DNA of 64,000 nucleotides, taken from assembly GCF_000155615.1 (NCBI RefSeq), contig NZ_DS989915.1, positions 409,415 to 473,414 of the forward strand, given 5' to 3'. Numbering within the stretch: the first letter of the stretch is position 1; the number at the start of each line of letters is the position of its first letter. Source of the DNA: Alcanivorax sp. DG881. Lineage in GTDB: Bacteria > Pseudomonadota > Gammaproteobacteria > Pseudomonadales > Alcanivoracaceae. Below the pieces are notes generated by a model. The model was not told where the DNA came from. It was given only the letters and a program-made list of their open reading frames with translations, and made no database searches. Below, piece after piece: positions 26,044-35,847 of the stretch. The translations under genes were made by a program, and so were the position numbers.

Positions 26044-27258
26044 CTAGCGGTAATTCAGGCCCATGGCTGCGCGCACTTCTTCCAGTGTGGCGCGGGCGGC
26101 TTCGCGTGCTTCCTCGCACCCTTCAGCCACAATGGTGCGCACCAGGTCCGGGTTGCGCAGGTGCTCTTCCGCACGCTTGCGGATGGGCTCCAGCTCTTCC
26201 TGAACCGCTTCGATGATTGGCTTCTTGCAATCCAGACAGCCGATCCCGGCACTGGTGCAGCCTTCACGCACCCACTGCCGGGTAGTGTCGTCAGAATACA
26301 CCATGTGAAACTGCCATACCGGGCAGTTATCCGGGTTGCCCGCGTCGGTGCGGCGTACCCGTGCCGGGTCTGTTGGCATGCGGCGAATCTTGTTGTCCAC
26401 ATCTGCAGGCTCTTCACGCATGCTGATGAAGTTGCCGTAAGACTTGGACATTTTTTGACCGTCCAGCCCCGGCATCTTGGAGGCCTGGGTAAGCAATGAC
26501 TGGGGCTCGGCGAGGATCACCTTGCCGCCGCCTTCCAGATCGCCCAGCAGGCGTTCCTTGTCACCCAGGGTGATGTTCTGTTGCCCATCCACCAGCGCGC
26601 GTGCCGTTTCCAGGGCCGCTTCGTCGCCCTTTTCCTGGTACTGGCGACGGTGGTTCAGGTAAATCTTGGATTGTTTCTTGCCCATCTTCTTGATGGCGGC
26701 ATCCACGGCTTCTTCAAAGCCCGGTTCACGGCCATAGAGGTGGTTGAAGCGACGCGCGACTTCCCGGGTCAGCTCCACATGGGCTACCTGATCCGCCCCC
26801 ACCGGCACCTGGCCGGCCCGGTAGGCGAGAATGTCAGCAGACTGAAGCAGCGGATAACCGAGAAAACCATAGGTGCTCAGGTCTTTCTCGCGCAGCTTTT
26901 CCTGCTGATCCTTGTAGGTCGGCACCCGCTCCAGCCAGGACAGAGGCGTCATCATCGATAGCAGCAGATGTAGCTCCGCGTGCTCCGGCACCTGGCTTTG
27001 GATAAACAGCGTGGCAGACCCCGGGTTCACACCGGCGGCCAGCCAGTCGATCACCAGATCCCAGACGTGCTGTTCGATCTTGTGTGGGTTTTCGTATTCG
27101 GTGGTGAGTCCGTGCCAGTCTGCGACAAAGAAGAAACACTCAAACTCATGCTGCAGACGCGCCCAGTTTTTCAGCACGCCATGGTAGTGCCCCAGATGCA
27201 GGCGGCCAGTGGCGCGCATGCCGGAAACAACTCGCTGGGAGGGAACCACGGAACTCAA
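26044..27258 (-). CDS. trpS: Tryptophan--tRNA ligase
   Basis: 404 residues from the TTG at 27258. The class I signatures are HLGHYHG (HIGH type) and GQKMSKSYG (KMSKS). I chose TTG because AAGGAG lies 5 nt upstream and the product then starts close to VVSGMRATGRLHLG, as family members do; the ATG at 27288 would add ten residues without a ribosome site. The enzyme charges tRNA-Trp. It is next to scpA, an order common in gammaproteobacteria and relatives. Confidence 0.95.
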   Translation of the reverse strand: MSSVVPSQRVVSGMRATGRLHLGHYHGVLKNWARLQHEFECFFFVADWHGLTTEYENPHKIEQHVWDLVIDWLAAGVNPGSATLFIQSQVPEHAELHLLLSMMTPLSWLERVPTYKDQQEKLREKDLSTYGFLGYPLLQSADILAYRAGQVPVGADQVAHVELTREVARRFNHLYGREPGFEEAVDAAIKKMGKKQSKIYLNHRRQYQEKGDEAALETARALVDGQQNITLGDKERLLGDLEGGGKVILAEPQSLLTQASKMPGLDGQKMSKSYGNFISMREEPADVDNKIRRMPTDPARVRRTDAGNPDNCPVWQFHMVYSDDTTRQWVREGCTSAGIGCLDCKKPIIEAVQEELEPIRKRAEEHLRNPDLVRTIVAEGCEEAREAARATLEEVRAAMGLNYR

Positions 27259-27398
27259 AGCCAACTCCTTATACCCTATAAGTGGCATTCCACGGGGAAT
27301 GCTGCGGGGAAAGCCCGCGATTATACGGTGAACCGCGCCGTGAGGGACAGCGACTTGTCAGTGTCTGATCAAACCCTGAGCAAATCCCTGCAATTTGG

Positions 27399-28022
27399 CT
27401 AATAGATGGCGTCGATTGGGCCCGCCCCTTCGCGCACCACCACCGGCCCCTCACCTTCAGACAAGGAGATTACGGTGGTTTCGGTGGTGCCGCAAAAGCC
27501 CCCATCAATGACCAGATCCACGTGATTTTCCAGAAAATCACGTACGTCCTGGGGATCGGTGAGCGGAAACTCGTCGTTAGGCAGGTGGCAAGTCGACGTC
27601 ATTATTGGCTCGCCGTGCTCGGCCAGCAGCGCCTGACAGATGGCATGGTCAGGAACGCGAATACCGATGGTGCGCTTTTTGGGGTGCATCAATCGGCGTG
27701 GCACTTCGGTGGTGCCCTGCAGAATGAAGGTATAGGCCCCCGGGGTGTGGGCCTTGAGCAAGCGATAATCCGGGTTGTCTACCTTGGCGTAGATCGCCAG
27801 CGCAGAGAGGTCGTGGCAGAGCAACGTAAACTCGTGCTTCTTGTCCAGTTGGCGCAGGCGAATAAGACGATCCAGAGCCGCCTTTTCACCAATGCCGCAT
27901 CCCAGGGCGTAGGTGGTATCCGTGGGGTAAGCAATCAACCCGCCACTACGGATGACATCCACGGCCTGTCGAATTAGCCGCGGCTGAGGGGTTTCCGGAT
28001 GTATGTATAGCGTTTCAGTCAT
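27399..28022 (-). CDS. yciO: YciO-like Sua5/YrdC family protein (L-threonylcarbamoyladenylate synthase-type)
   Basis: 207 residues, the short YrdC-fold form. GGLIAYPTDTTYALGCGIG, RLIRLRQLDKKHEFTLLC and MHPKKRTIGIRVPDH are typical. YciO proteins resemble TsaC but their own substrate role is less certain than that of TsaC. The ATG at 28022 follows the rnm gene by 86 bp. The trio rnm-yciO-trpS/scpA is a conserved gammaproteobacterial arrangement. Confidence 0.9.
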   Translation of the reverse strand: MTETLYIHPETPQPRLIRQAVDVIRSGGLIAYPTDTTYALGCGIGEKAALDRLIRLRQLDKKHEFTLLCHDLSALAIYAKVDNPDYRLLKAHTPGAYTFILQGTTEVPRRLMHPKKRTIGIRVPDHAICQALLAEHGEPIMTSTCHLPNDEFPLTDPQDVRDFLENHVDLVIDGGFCGTTETTVISLSEGEGPVVVREGAGPIDAIY

Positions 28023-28108
28023 AATCAGGCAGCGAGCAATTAAAGTGGATAAACGACATTAGAAAAATCATGCAGTGCTTTGTTTTTAAAGCGATTACGC
28101 ATTCACTG

Positions 28109-28960
28109 TCAACTGTTCAATGATGCGTATCGGCCTTCCCATACCGGGGTCGCCCCGGCCGGTACCGGTGGCAGCCGGCCCAGTGCCAGCCACCGCTGTT
28201 CCGGAGAATGAAAATCAGAGCCCGCAGACACCTGCAGATCGAAATGCTGCCAACATTCATCCAGTAATGCCTGCTGATGGGGTGTCAGCCCGGGCATGGC
28301 CACTTCCAGGCCATCGCCGCCAGCCGCTTTAAATTGCCCGAGAAAGTGCCGCAAGCGCTTGCGGGTCATGTTATAGGCATGGGGGTGGGCCAGAACAGCG
28401 GTGCCGCCGGCCGCGTGGATCGCCGCAATGCCTTCTTCAAGGGAGCACCAGGGGGTGGCCACAAATGCCGACTGGCCCTGTTTCAGAAAACGGTTGAACG
28501 CGTGGCGATGATTGCGGACTCGCCCAGCCTGCTCCAGCAGCTTTGCAAACCAGGGGCGACCCGGTGCGTCGTTGTCGGCCAACTCACAGGCTCGCTCGTA
28601 ACTGTTTGCCAGTCCGGCGGCCCGATCCAGGCGCCGGCCGATTTCCCGGGCGCGGTTGATACGGGCTTCATTTTGGGCGCTGACCCGGGCCTGCAGGGTC
28701 GGGTCATCCACATCGACCCACAGCCCCAGCACATGGAATTCACGGTTATCGTGGCGAACCGACAACTCAATCCCGTTGATCAGGGTCATTCCGCGCGCTT
28801 GCGCGGCCTGGCGGGCTTCATCCAGTCCGCGCAGGGTGTCGTGGTCGGTCAAGGCCAGATGGGTGACGCCATAATCCGCCGCCCGCGCCACCAAATCAGT
28901 GGGCGACAACGCGCCATCGGAGGCGAGGCTGTGGCTATGCAAGTCAAAACACGCAGTCAT
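28109..28960 (-). CDS. rnm: PHP-domain 5'-3' exoribonuclease (RNase AM / YciV-like)
   Basis: 283 residues. The PHP metal-binding motifs are present: FDLHSHSLASDG (H8, H10), LTDHDTLRG, NGIELSVRH, and VLAHPHAYNM near residue 196, SAGSDFHSPEQRW near the C-terminus. In Escherichia coli the homologue trims 5' ends of rRNAs and other short RNAs. Size and neighbours (yciO downstream; yciB and yciI divergent) agree with that assignment. Confidence 0.9.
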   Translation of the reverse strand: MTACFDLHSHSLASDGALSPTDLVARAADYGVTHLALTDHDTLRGLDEARQAAQARGMTLINGIELSVRHDNREFHVLGLWVDVDDPTLQARVSAQNEARINRAREIGRRLDRAAGLANSYERACELADNDAPGRPWFAKLLEQAGRVRNHRHAFNRFLKQGQSAFVATPWCSLEEGIAAIHAAGGTAVLAHPHAYNMTRKRLRHFLGQFKAAGGDGLEVAMPGLTPHQQALLDECWQHFDLQVSAGSDFHSPEQRWLALGRLPPVPAGATPVWEGRYASLNS

Positions 28961-29184
28961 AAGGGGTGGCTATCGGGTTATTTCGCAGACGGCAGCGCCA
29001 TTGCAGGAACCGTCTCGATGAAAACGGGTCGATTACGCTACCACAATGAAGCAAAAAATAATGCAGGGCGGCAGGGTGAATTGCCCGCCTGATGCCGTTA
29101 CCATCGTTGCCCTGCGGATGGTCGGCCGTGCGGCCGTCGCTCCCCTTTCAGGCTATTGGACCGGCACGGAATAAGGCGCTGCAA

Positions 29185-29847
29185 ATGAAGCAACTGTTTG
29201 ATTACCTTCCGGTAATTGTATTTTTCGGCCTCTACTTTCTTGGCGGTCGGGACATCATGCTGGCCACTTGGGGCATCCTGATTGCCACTACTGCCCAGGT
29301 CACACTGGGCTGGCTAATCTGGCGCAAGGTGCAAAAAATGCACCTGATCGTCTTTGTGATCACCCTGATCTTCGGCTCCATGACCCTGTTTTTCCAGAAC
29401 GATGTCTTTATCAAGTGGCGCCCTTCCATTATCAGCTTCACCCTTGGCGGCATTTTGCTGCTTGGCCACTTTCTGCGCGAACGCAACCTGCTGCAACGGC
29501 TGTGCGAATCACTGATGGTTTCCGGCTTCGGGTTTGTGGTGGCGCTGTCGCGCCGGGACTGGGCGCTGCTGAATATCGCTTTCGTGCTCTACTTTGCCTT
29601 CATCGGCGCGCTCAACCTCTACATTGCGTTCAATTTCAGCACTGACTTCTGGGTAAACTTTAAACTCTTTGGCTTCACTGCCCTCCAAATGATCTTTTAT
29701 ATCAGTGTATTCGCGTATGTATTTAAGAAAATGCCTGAAGAAGACCGCAAACGCATCATGAAACAGGACAGCGCTGAGGCCGGCACTGAAAAGACCCCCA
29801 CCGACAACGAAAAAAAGGATGGCCATGCTGTACGCGATCATCAGTGA
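29185..29847 (+). CDS. yciB: Inner-membrane septation protein A (YciB/IspZ)
   Basis: 220 residues with about six membrane helices. [42 protein letters not shown] and [16 protein letters not shown] are characteristic. The protein takes part in cell-envelope and division functions. The Lys/Glu/Thr-rich tail of about 35 residues is longer than in E. coli. The ATG at 29185 gives the conserved N-terminus; upstream codons are not coding. Its 3' end overlaps yciI by 23 bp. Confidence 0.93.
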   Translation: MKQLFDYLPVIVFFGLYFLGGRDIMLATWGILIATTAQVTLGWLIWRKVQKMHLIVFVITLIFGSMTLFFQNDVFIKWRPSIISFTLGGILLLGHFLRERNLLQRLCESLMVSGFGFVVALSRRDWALLNIAFVLYFAFIGALNLYIAFNFSTDFWVNFKLFGFTALQMIFYISVFAYVFKKMPEEDRKRIMKQDSAEAGTEKTPTDNEKKDGHAVRDHQ

Positions 29848-30124
29848 AGATGTCCCCGACTCCCTGCCGTTACGCAAACAGGCTCGCCCCGCGCACCTGG
29901 CGCGGCTGGAAGCCCTCCGTGACCAGGGGCGCCTGCAACTGGCTGGCCCACATCCCGCGATTGATAGCGACGACCCCGGCCCCGCCGGCTTTACCGGCTC
30001 ACTGGTCATTGCCGAATTCGAATCCCTGAGTGACGCCCAGGCCTGGGCGGATGCGGATCCGTATATGGATGCCGGCGTGTACGCCAGTGTCACGGTGAAA
30101 CCGTTCAAGCGCGTACTGCCCTGA
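29825..30124 (+). CDS. yciI: YciI family protein
   Basis: 99 residues, closely following the E. coli YciI pattern: [35 protein letters not shown] and [16 protein letters not shown]. The fold is a ferredoxin-like alpha/beta barrel dimer with a conserved His-Asp pair; the reaction is unknown. The ATG at 29825 has AAGGA 6 nt upstream and lies in the end of yciB, so the two are co-translated. Confidence 0.93.
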   Translation: MLYAIISEDVPDSLPLRKQARPAHLARLEALRDQGRLQLAGPHPAIDSDDPGPAGFTGSLVIAEFESLSDAQAWADADPYMDAGVYASVTVKPFKRVLP

Positions 30125-30153
30125 AAATAGTCGACCAAGCCAGGCGGCCGATC

Positions 30154-30173
30154 ATGGCAATTTGCCATTTTTT
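30154..30173 (+). terminator. Short rho-independent terminator after yciI
   Basis: ATGGCA and TGCCAT pair around a 3-nt loop and are followed directly by a run of six T, 30 bp past the yciI stop. The stem is only 6 bp, so efficiency may be modest. Confidence 0.6.
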
Positions 30174-30272
30174 ACAAAGACACCACGGCTCACGCGGCGA
30201 AATGTGACTATGGTAGCGCCCCTACCGGTATGAGTTCTTTAGACTGCGCGGCCTGACTTCAAGGAGTAACTG

Positions 30273-30935
30273 ATGCTCGCTAGATTATTCTGTGTACTGG
30301 CATTGCTGAGTGCATCCAGCACCGCCCTTGCCGCTGCGGCATGGGTAGATGACAGTATTTATGTGCCGATTCGTGCCGCCGCCAATCCCAGCGGCCGCAT
30401 CCTGCACCGCGGGATTAAAAGTGGCACCCGCATTGAATTTTTTGGTTTCGAGGGTGACTGGGCGAAGATTCGCTATGGCGATACCGAGGGCTATATTGGC
30501 AAGCAGTACCTGAGCCAGAGCCCTACCGCCGAGATTCGCCTGGAGCGCGCCACCCAGGCCAGCGAAAAGGCCAAGGCGGAAGTGGCCAAACTGCGCACCC
30601 AGCTTGCTGAGGTCAAAGGTGAGCGAGATGCCCTGTCCGAGCAATCCAGCGAGCTGAAAAACTCCCTGAGCTCACGCAGCAATGAGCTGGAGCAGCTTCA
30701 GGAAGTTGCCTCTGATCCAATACGCCTGGACCAGGCCAACCGTCGCCTCAATGAAGAATTGAGCCTGCTGCGTTCCGAGCTGGATCAGGTCAAGGGCGAG
30801 AACGTGATGCTGCGCAACAACAACACTTCCCAGCAGTGGATTACCGGCGTGGGTATTCTGGTCATCGGCCTGATTGCCGGTGTGCTGATGCGCTCACGCT
30901 CAGGCCGTCGCCAGCGAGGCGGCTGGGCCAACTAA
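30273..30935 (+). CDS. TIGR04211-type SH3 domain membrane protein (YgiM-like)
   Basis: 220 residues: signal peptide (about 1-21), bacterial SH3 domain (about 24-90, with YVPIRAAANPSGRILHRG and GDWAKIRYGDTEGYIGKQYL), a long coiled coil (about 95-185) and one C-terminal membrane helix (WITGVGILVIGLIAGVLM) before a short Arg-rich cytoplasmic end. This is the E. coli YgiM architecture. Its exact role in the envelope is unknown. AAGGAG precedes the ATG at 30273. Confidence 0.9.
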   Translation: MLARLFCVLALLSASSTALAAAAWVDDSIYVPIRAAANPSGRILHRGIKSGTRIEFFGFEGDWAKIRYGDTEGYIGKQYLSQSPTAEIRLERATQASEKAKAEVAKLRTQLAEVKGERDALSEQSSELKNSLSSRSNELEQLQEVASDPIRLDQANRRLNEELSLLRSELDQVKGENVMLRNNNTSQQWITGVGILVIGLIAGVLMRSRSGRRQRGGWAN

Positions 30936-30941
30936 TCCGGT

Positions 30942-30970
30942 GTGGCCCGGGCACAGACCCGGGTCGCCAC
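30942..30970. terminator. GC-rich hairpin between convergent genes
   Basis: GTGGCCCGGG and CCCGGGTCGCCAC can pair with a small bulge, in the 59-bp gap between two convergent genes. There is no T-run, so terminator function is a guess. Confidence 0.35.
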
Positions 30971-30994
30971 CCCTCTCCCCGCTTCCGCCTTCCT

Positions 30995-32119
30995 CTATTC
31001 CGGATACTCCCACACGGGCAAACCTGCCTGAACCTCCAGCCTCAGCACAATCCCGGTAATGCCCTCGTAGCCCAGTGAACGAGGCCAGAACACATAGGGT
31101 TCGATTTCATAAAAAAACCAGGGGCGCCAGACGCTGCGCCGAAAACGCACACTGGTTCGCCAGGTTTCGATGGCTGCAACAGGGTCGGTAAAGCCGTCAA
31201 AGCCCACCGAATAGCCTATCCCGGATTGCTTGCCCAGGCGGGTATAAAGGCTGACCGTCTGATTGAAATACCAATCCCGGTTCAGCGCGTTATTCTCTTC
31301 GGTCAGCTCGTATTCACTGCTGAAACGGATGGTCGAGAGCTGTGTCAGCGGGCGATCCAGCTCGAACAGGGAGTTGATGCCAAACCCTTCCGGGTCCTCC
31401 CAATAGCCTTTCTGGGTAAACCGGAAATAGCTTTTGCCTCCCGGCAAGGGCGTATACCAGCGATAGCGGGCCCGCAGAAAGGTCGTGAACTCAGAGCGCA
31501 CCCCGGCATCCAGATCCAGATTCATGCGGTCTGGCATTTTGGTCACCCAGCGTAAGGCGGTGCGGAAACCACCGGAATCATTGCCCACATCTTCCGGGCG
31601 ACTATCCAGATCATTACGCAGCTCATCATCAACATCATCGTCATTCTGAAAAAGCAGGCTCAGCCGTTCCTGTGCGTTAGGCAGCTCGACTCTGGCGCGC
31701 ACCTTTACCTCGCTGCCATCGTCGTCGTTATCCTGCCAACGGCTGGCGCCGATAATGCGAAGCTGGGTGCCGGGTTGTTCTGTATCAATCTCATTGGGGC
31801 CGATGAAGAAGCCATCGACCCAGCGGGTGGGGCCACACACGGTCCGGGACATCCAGTCATGGGTCCTGTCCACCCACCCGGCCTCACCGGAAAGATGTCC
31901 ACAGGGGTTGGGATGAAACGGCCTGGGCGGCCCTTCAAGCTCTGTGTCGACGGCGTGATCCGTGGCGGTCGCCGCTTGCTCACCGGAAACCGTCGCACTG
32001 GGCGCCCGGTCATTTTCACTGGGCGTTTGCGGGGCGCTCCGGGCGTAACCCGGCAGCAGCAGTCCGGATACCGAACACACAAGTAATAAGCCCAACAAAC
32101 ATCGTTCCACAGTGTGCAT
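30995..32119 (-). CDS. Secreted protein of unknown function with predicted outer-membrane beta-barrel
   Basis: 374 residues. A signal peptide (residues 1 to about 28, ending GYARS) is followed by a low-complexity stretch, a segment with CGHLSGEAGWVDRTHDW and CGPTRWVDGFF (a possible disulfide pair), then many alternating strands with aromatic girdle residues, ending SLGYEGITGIVLRLEVQAG. The pattern suggests a barrel of twelve or so strands. I do not recognise a named family. The ATG at 32119 gives the clear signal peptide; earlier in-frame codons are not. It stands alone, divergent from the acyltransferase. Confidence 0.75.
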   Translation of the reverse strand: MHTVERCLLGLLLVCSVSGLLLPGYARSAPQTPSENDRAPSATVSGEQAATATDHAVDTELEGPPRPFHPNPCGHLSGEAGWVDRTHDWMSRTVCGPTRWVDGFFIGPNEIDTEQPGTQLRIIGASRWQDNDDDGSEVKVRARVELPNAQERLSLLFQNDDDVDDELRNDLDSRPEDVGNDSGGFRTALRWVTKMPDRMNLDLDAGVRSEFTTFLRARYRWYTPLPGGKSYFRFTQKGYWEDPEGFGINSLFELDRPLTQLSTIRFSSEYELTEENNALNRDWYFNQTVSLYTRLGKQSGIGYSVGFDGFTDPVAAIETWRTSVRFRRSVWRPWFFYEIEPYVFWPRSLGYEGITGIVLRLEVQAGLPVWEYPE

Positions 32120-32253
32120 CCCTGCAGCATAACGGCATGAAATCATTTGCGGAATCCTGCAATGATAAACGGCAATCTGACCGAAACGGACACGGGACAA
32201 GGCGTTTACCTTTGGGTAGCATGCCCGTTTACGTTGACTGAACGAATCGCGCT

Positions 32254-33168
32254 ATGACCATTTGGCACAAGATCCGGGGCGCCCTCGCCCTGCTAGGCAT
32301 GCTGATCAACACCCTGCTCCTCTGTCTGCCGCTTTACGCCTTCGCCCTGCTGCGGCTGGTGCTCCGATTTGAGAAGGCGCAAGTCGTTCTGTCCCGAATC
32401 CTGGTCGTCATTGCGGAAACCTGGATTGGCAATAACAACGCCATCATTGCCCTGACCAGCCAGATCAAATGGCGCATCAGCGGCATGGACACACTGAGCA
32501 AAGACCAATGGTACCTGGTGACCTGCAATCACCAATCCTGGGCAGACATTCTGGTGCTGCAGCGCATCTCCAACCGCCGCATCCCGTTCCTCAAGTTTTT
32601 CCTGAAACAGGAGCTGATCAAGGTGCCGCTGCTGGGGCTGGCCTGGTGGGCGCTGGATTTCCCCTTCATGAAGCGCTACACCAAGGCCGAACTGGAAAAG
32701 ACCCCTTCGCTGAAGGGCAAGGATCTGGAAACCACCCGCAAGGCCTGTGAGAAATTTGCCTACTTTCCGACCTCTGTGATGAATTTCTTTGAAGGCACCC
32801 GCTTTGACGCGCAAAAGCACGCCAAACAAGGCTCACCGTATAAGCATCTGCTGAAACCCAAGGCTGGTGGTGCCGCCTTTACCCTGAATGCCATGTCCGG
32901 GCATTTGCGAAATCTGCTTGATGTGACCATTATCTATCCCCCGGGCACACCTCGCTCACTGATGGCCTTTCTTGGTGGTGCCATGGACGAGGTGGAAATC
33001 GTTGTGCAGCAACGTGTTATTCCGGCCTGGGCCTCAGAGGGCAACTACGAAGACGACGCGGAGTTCCGCGCCCGTTTTCAGCAATGGATTGGCGAACTCT
33101 GGGCAGACAAGGACGCATTACTCGACAAAAAGAACGCAACACGCAACACGCAGCACGGCACACGCTAA
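32254..33168 (+). CDS. PlsC-type acyltransferase (YihG/lysophosphatidate acyltransferase-like)
   Basis: 304 residues with an N-terminal hydrophobic segment (about 8-35), the H-x4-D motif NHQSWADIL (H93, D98), a substrate site FFEGTRFD (about 177-184) and the block III/IV region. It fits the E. coli YihG-type acyltransferases, which add an acyl chain to lysophosphatidic acid in the inner membrane. The last ten or so residues (ATRNTQHGTR) are encoded inside the repeat-like element at 33133-33230, so the tail may be acquired. Confidence 0.88.
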   Translation: MTIWHKIRGALALLGMLINTLLLCLPLYAFALLRLVLRFEKAQVVLSRILVVIAETWIGNNNAIIALTSQIKWRISGMDTLSKDQWYLVTCNHQSWADILVLQRISNRRIPFLKFFLKQELIKVPLLGLAWWALDFPFMKRYTKAELEKTPSLKGKDLETTRKACEKFAYFPTSVMNFFEGTRFDAQKHAKQGSPYKHLLKPKAGGAAFTLNAMSGHLRNLLDVTIIYPPGTPRSLMAFLGGAMDEVEIVVQQRVIPAWASEGNYEDDAEFRARFQQWIGELWADKDALLDKKNATRNTQHGTR

Positions 33169-33230
33169 CTTTACTGCCACCCGGGTTTCGTTCACCCGCA
33201 TGCAGGCGTGAGTCGTGTTGCGTGCGGACG
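33133..33230. repeat. Repeat-like element with inverted arms at the acyltransferase 3' end
   Basis: Short tandem units around CAACACGC open the element, and CACGCAACACG (33140-33150) is an exact inverted match to CGTGTTGCGTG (33214-33224). It overlaps the end of the acyltransferase gene and runs to 17 bp before the DUF349 gene. It resembles REP-like extragenic palindromes. Confidence 0.5.
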
Positions 33231-33246
33231 CATTTGGAACCTTGTT

Positions 33247-35847
33247 ATGTTTGGCCGATTCCTGAAACCCCGCTGGCAACACGCCAACCCCGATATTCGC
33301 CTCAAAGCCGTTGAGCAACTGGATCTCTGTGAGGACGCGACCCTGCTGAATCAGCTGGCGCGGGGGGATGCCAGCGCGTTGGTACGCGCCGCTGCCACCG
33401 GGCGCCTCACCGACTTTGCTGCGCTGGACGAAGTCCACCAGCGCGATGAAGCACCCTCCGTTCGCGAAGCCGCCTCCATGCGCATCATGGCCCTGCTGGC
33501 CGGCACCACCGATGACGCTCCCAATAGCGACACCCGCCTGCGCCTGATTCGACTCACGGGTAACGAAAACGCACTTGCCCATGTGGCCAGCCACAGCCCG
33601 GATATGCACAGCCGCATGGCCGCCATTGAGCGTCTCAAGGATGAGGGCGTGCTTTATCAGCTGGCACTGGATGCCCCCACTGAAGCGCTGCGTGTCGCCT
33701 CGGTACAAAATATCACCTCCCTTTCCCTGCTGAAGCGTTTAGGAAAGGAAGGTCGCGACAAGCGCGTCACCCGCCTGGCACGTGACCAGGCCCGAGCGCT
33801 ACAGCAACAGCAGCAACAGAATGAACAGGAAACCGCCAAGGTCTACCATCTCGCGGACCGCCTCGAACAGCACGCGCGCCGCCGCGTGGACGCTCTGTAC
33901 GGCCCGCAGCTGGAGCAGCTGGAGCAGCAGTGGCAACAACTGACACGCCAGGCAACACCGGATCTGGCCTCCCGTGTGCAGCAAGCACTTCACCAGTGCC
34001 GCAATCAGCTGACCGAGTTGCAGGAACAGACACGGCAGCAAGCATTGGCAGAAACCGCAAAAGCCGAACGAGAAGCAGCAGCGCACAGCCTGTATCAGCT
34101 TTTGAGTCAGGCGACACCGGAAACCTGGGATCATCAGCTGGGTGAAATGCGCTCCGCCCTGGCCACCCAACGCCGCCGCTGGGATAGCGCCGATGAGCAG
34201 TCGCAGGCCTTGGATGAAGACCGACTGGCTTTCAGCGACCTGGTAACAGCCTTTGAGCAGCTGCTGGCCCTGGCGGCCGATATCAATGCGGCAGAGTCAC
34301 CGGACGTGCTCGCCGAGCTGGCCGAGCGCTGGCCCGACGAATATCAGCCCCCCTCGGCGTTGTTGGCGCTACGTAGCCAAAAGGCAGAAGCCGTTGATGC
34401 AAACACGACCAAAGAAACCCGACCGTCACAACCTGCCCAACCCCATCGGGGGCTACTGGTTGCCCTGAAGCGAGAGCTGCGCCAGGGCAATCTGCGCCAT
34501 GCCAATCGCCTTTGGCACAAGGCTCAATCCATCATCGAGAGCGACGGTGATGCCCTCCTCGACGCCGAACTGGCCAAGCTTGCGCCGCGCCGCGCTGAAC
34601 TGCAGGACTGGCACCGTTTTGCTGCGGAGCCCAAAAAAGTGGCGTTGTGCGAAAGCATGGAGGCGCTTAAGGACACCAGCATGGACGCGCCGGAATTGGC
34701 CACGGCCATCCAGGCGCTCCATGACGAATGGCGCGCCCTGATGAGTTCGGACCAGGGCGAGGATCAGGCTCTATGGGCACGCTTCAAGGAGGCTTCCGAT
34801 CAGGCCTATGAGCCTTGCCATGCACACTTTGCCGAACTGGACGCCATCAAGGCCCGCAACCTGGAAAAGCGCCGGGCGCTGTGCCAGCAACTGGAAGGCT
34901 TTATCGCCGCCCAAAACTGGGAAACGGCTGACTGGCACGGTGTCTGGCAAATTCGTCAACAGGCCCCGAAAGACTGGAAAGCCCTGCACCCGATCCGGTT
35001 CACCGACGGGCGGGATGTGCAGAAACACTTCTCATCCCTGCTCACCCAGCTCGACGAACAATTGAATGGTTATATTGAAAAAGCCGAGAGCGAGCGCCAG
35101 CAATTGCTGGACCAGGCCCGTGCCCTAACGGAACTGGACGATGCCCAGCACGCCACACGCGAAGCACAGGCGATCCAGAAGCGCTGGCGGCAATCCGCCT
35201 GGCTGCCGCCGGGTCAGCACCGTGCGCTTCAGAAACCGTTCCGCAAAACCATGGATGCGCTGTTCGATGCCCGCAATCGGGATATCGCTGCCCGGCGCGA
35301 GCAGCAGGCTGAAGCCAGCCAGAGGCTAGCGACACACATTGAGGCGCTGGAGGCGTCTCTGGCGCAGCCGTTCAGCGATGACACGGCTAACAGCCTGCGC
35401 AATGCAGCAGCTACAGTGGACGAACACCTGGATGGCAATCAGCCCCAGCCGCTGGCTCGCAAAGCGCAGCAGCTGAAGCGGCGTGCCAGCGAGCGGCTCC
35501 AACAACTCAGTCGCTGGCAACAGTGGCAGCAGCTCCGTGACGCGGTTGCTGCCCTGCCAGAAAGTGCCGGATCGCCAGACGAGCCAGACAGTGACACAAA
35601 TGCTGACGCCGCCCTGACCCTGGCCGTGGCCTTTGAAGCCCTCGCCGGCGTGCCCAGCCCGGAACCGGAGCGCCAGCGCCGCCTGCAATGGCAGCTAGAG
35701 CAACTCCCCAGTGCCATGAAGCAGCAGCAGTTTGATGCCCGTGAAGAAATGCAGCGGCTTCTCAAACAGCACCCAACCCCCGTGTCCGCCGCGGTCAAAG
35801 CGCGACTGGACAGCGCCATCGCGGTTCTAGAGCCCGGCAATGCGTAA
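33247..35847 (+). CDS. Large DUF349 domain-containing protein
   Basis: 866 residues. The N-terminal 150 or so form HEAT-like helical repeats (FLKPRWQHANPDIRLKAVEQ, and LRVASVQNI). Long Gln-, Glu- and Ala-rich coiled coils follow, with DUF349 modules carrying the pattern W-x2-L, seen as QLTRQATPD, DEWRALMSS, FKEASDQAYEP and AIQKRWRQSAWLPPGQHRAL. The function of the family is unsettled. GGAACC is upstream of the ATG at 33247. It overlaps the next gene by 8 bp. Confidence 0.88.
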   Translation: MFGRFLKPRWQHANPDIRLKAVEQLDLCEDATLLNQLARGDASALVRAAATGRLTDFAALDEVHQRDEAPSVREAASMRIMALLAGTTDDAPNSDTRLRLIRLTGNENALAHVASHSPDMHSRMAAIERLKDEGVLYQLALDAPTEALRVASVQNITSLSLLKRLGKEGRDKRVTRLARDQARALQQQQQQNEQETAKVYHLADRLEQHARRRVDALYGPQLEQLEQQWQQLTRQATPDLASRVQQALHQCRNQLTELQEQTRQQALAETAKAEREAAAHSLYQLLSQATPETWDHQLGEMRSALATQRRRWDSADEQSQALDEDRLAFSDLVTAFEQLLALAADINAAESPDVLAELAERWPDEYQPPSALLALRSQKAEAVDANTTKETRPSQPAQPHRGLLVALKRELRQGNLRHANRLWHKAQSIIESDGDALLDAELAKLAPRRAELQDWHRFAAEPKKVALCESMEALKDTSMDAPELATAIQALHDEWRALMSSDQGEDQALWARFKEASDQAYEPCHAHFAELDAIKARNLEKRRALCQQLEGFIAAQNWETADWHGVWQIRQQAPKDWKALHPIRFTDGRDVQKHFSSLLTQLDEQLNGYIEKAESERQQLLDQARALTELDDAQHATREAQAIQKRWRQSAWLPPGQHRALQKPFRKTMDALFDARNRDIAARREQQAEASQRLATHIEALEASLAQPFSDDTANSLRNAAATVDEHLDGNQPQPLARKAQQLKRRASERLQQLSRWQQWQQLRDAVAALPESAGSPDEPDSDTNADAALTLAVAFEALAGVPSPEPERQRRLQWQLEQLPSAMKQQQFDAREEMQRLLKQHPTPVSAAVKARLDSAIAVLEPGNA

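Noticed and set aside
33799..33830. CAG/CAA-rich stretch coding poly-Gln in the DUF349 gene
   Set aside because: The codons are mixed and the protein is coiled coil here; it is not an exact tandem repeat and shows no sign of instability.
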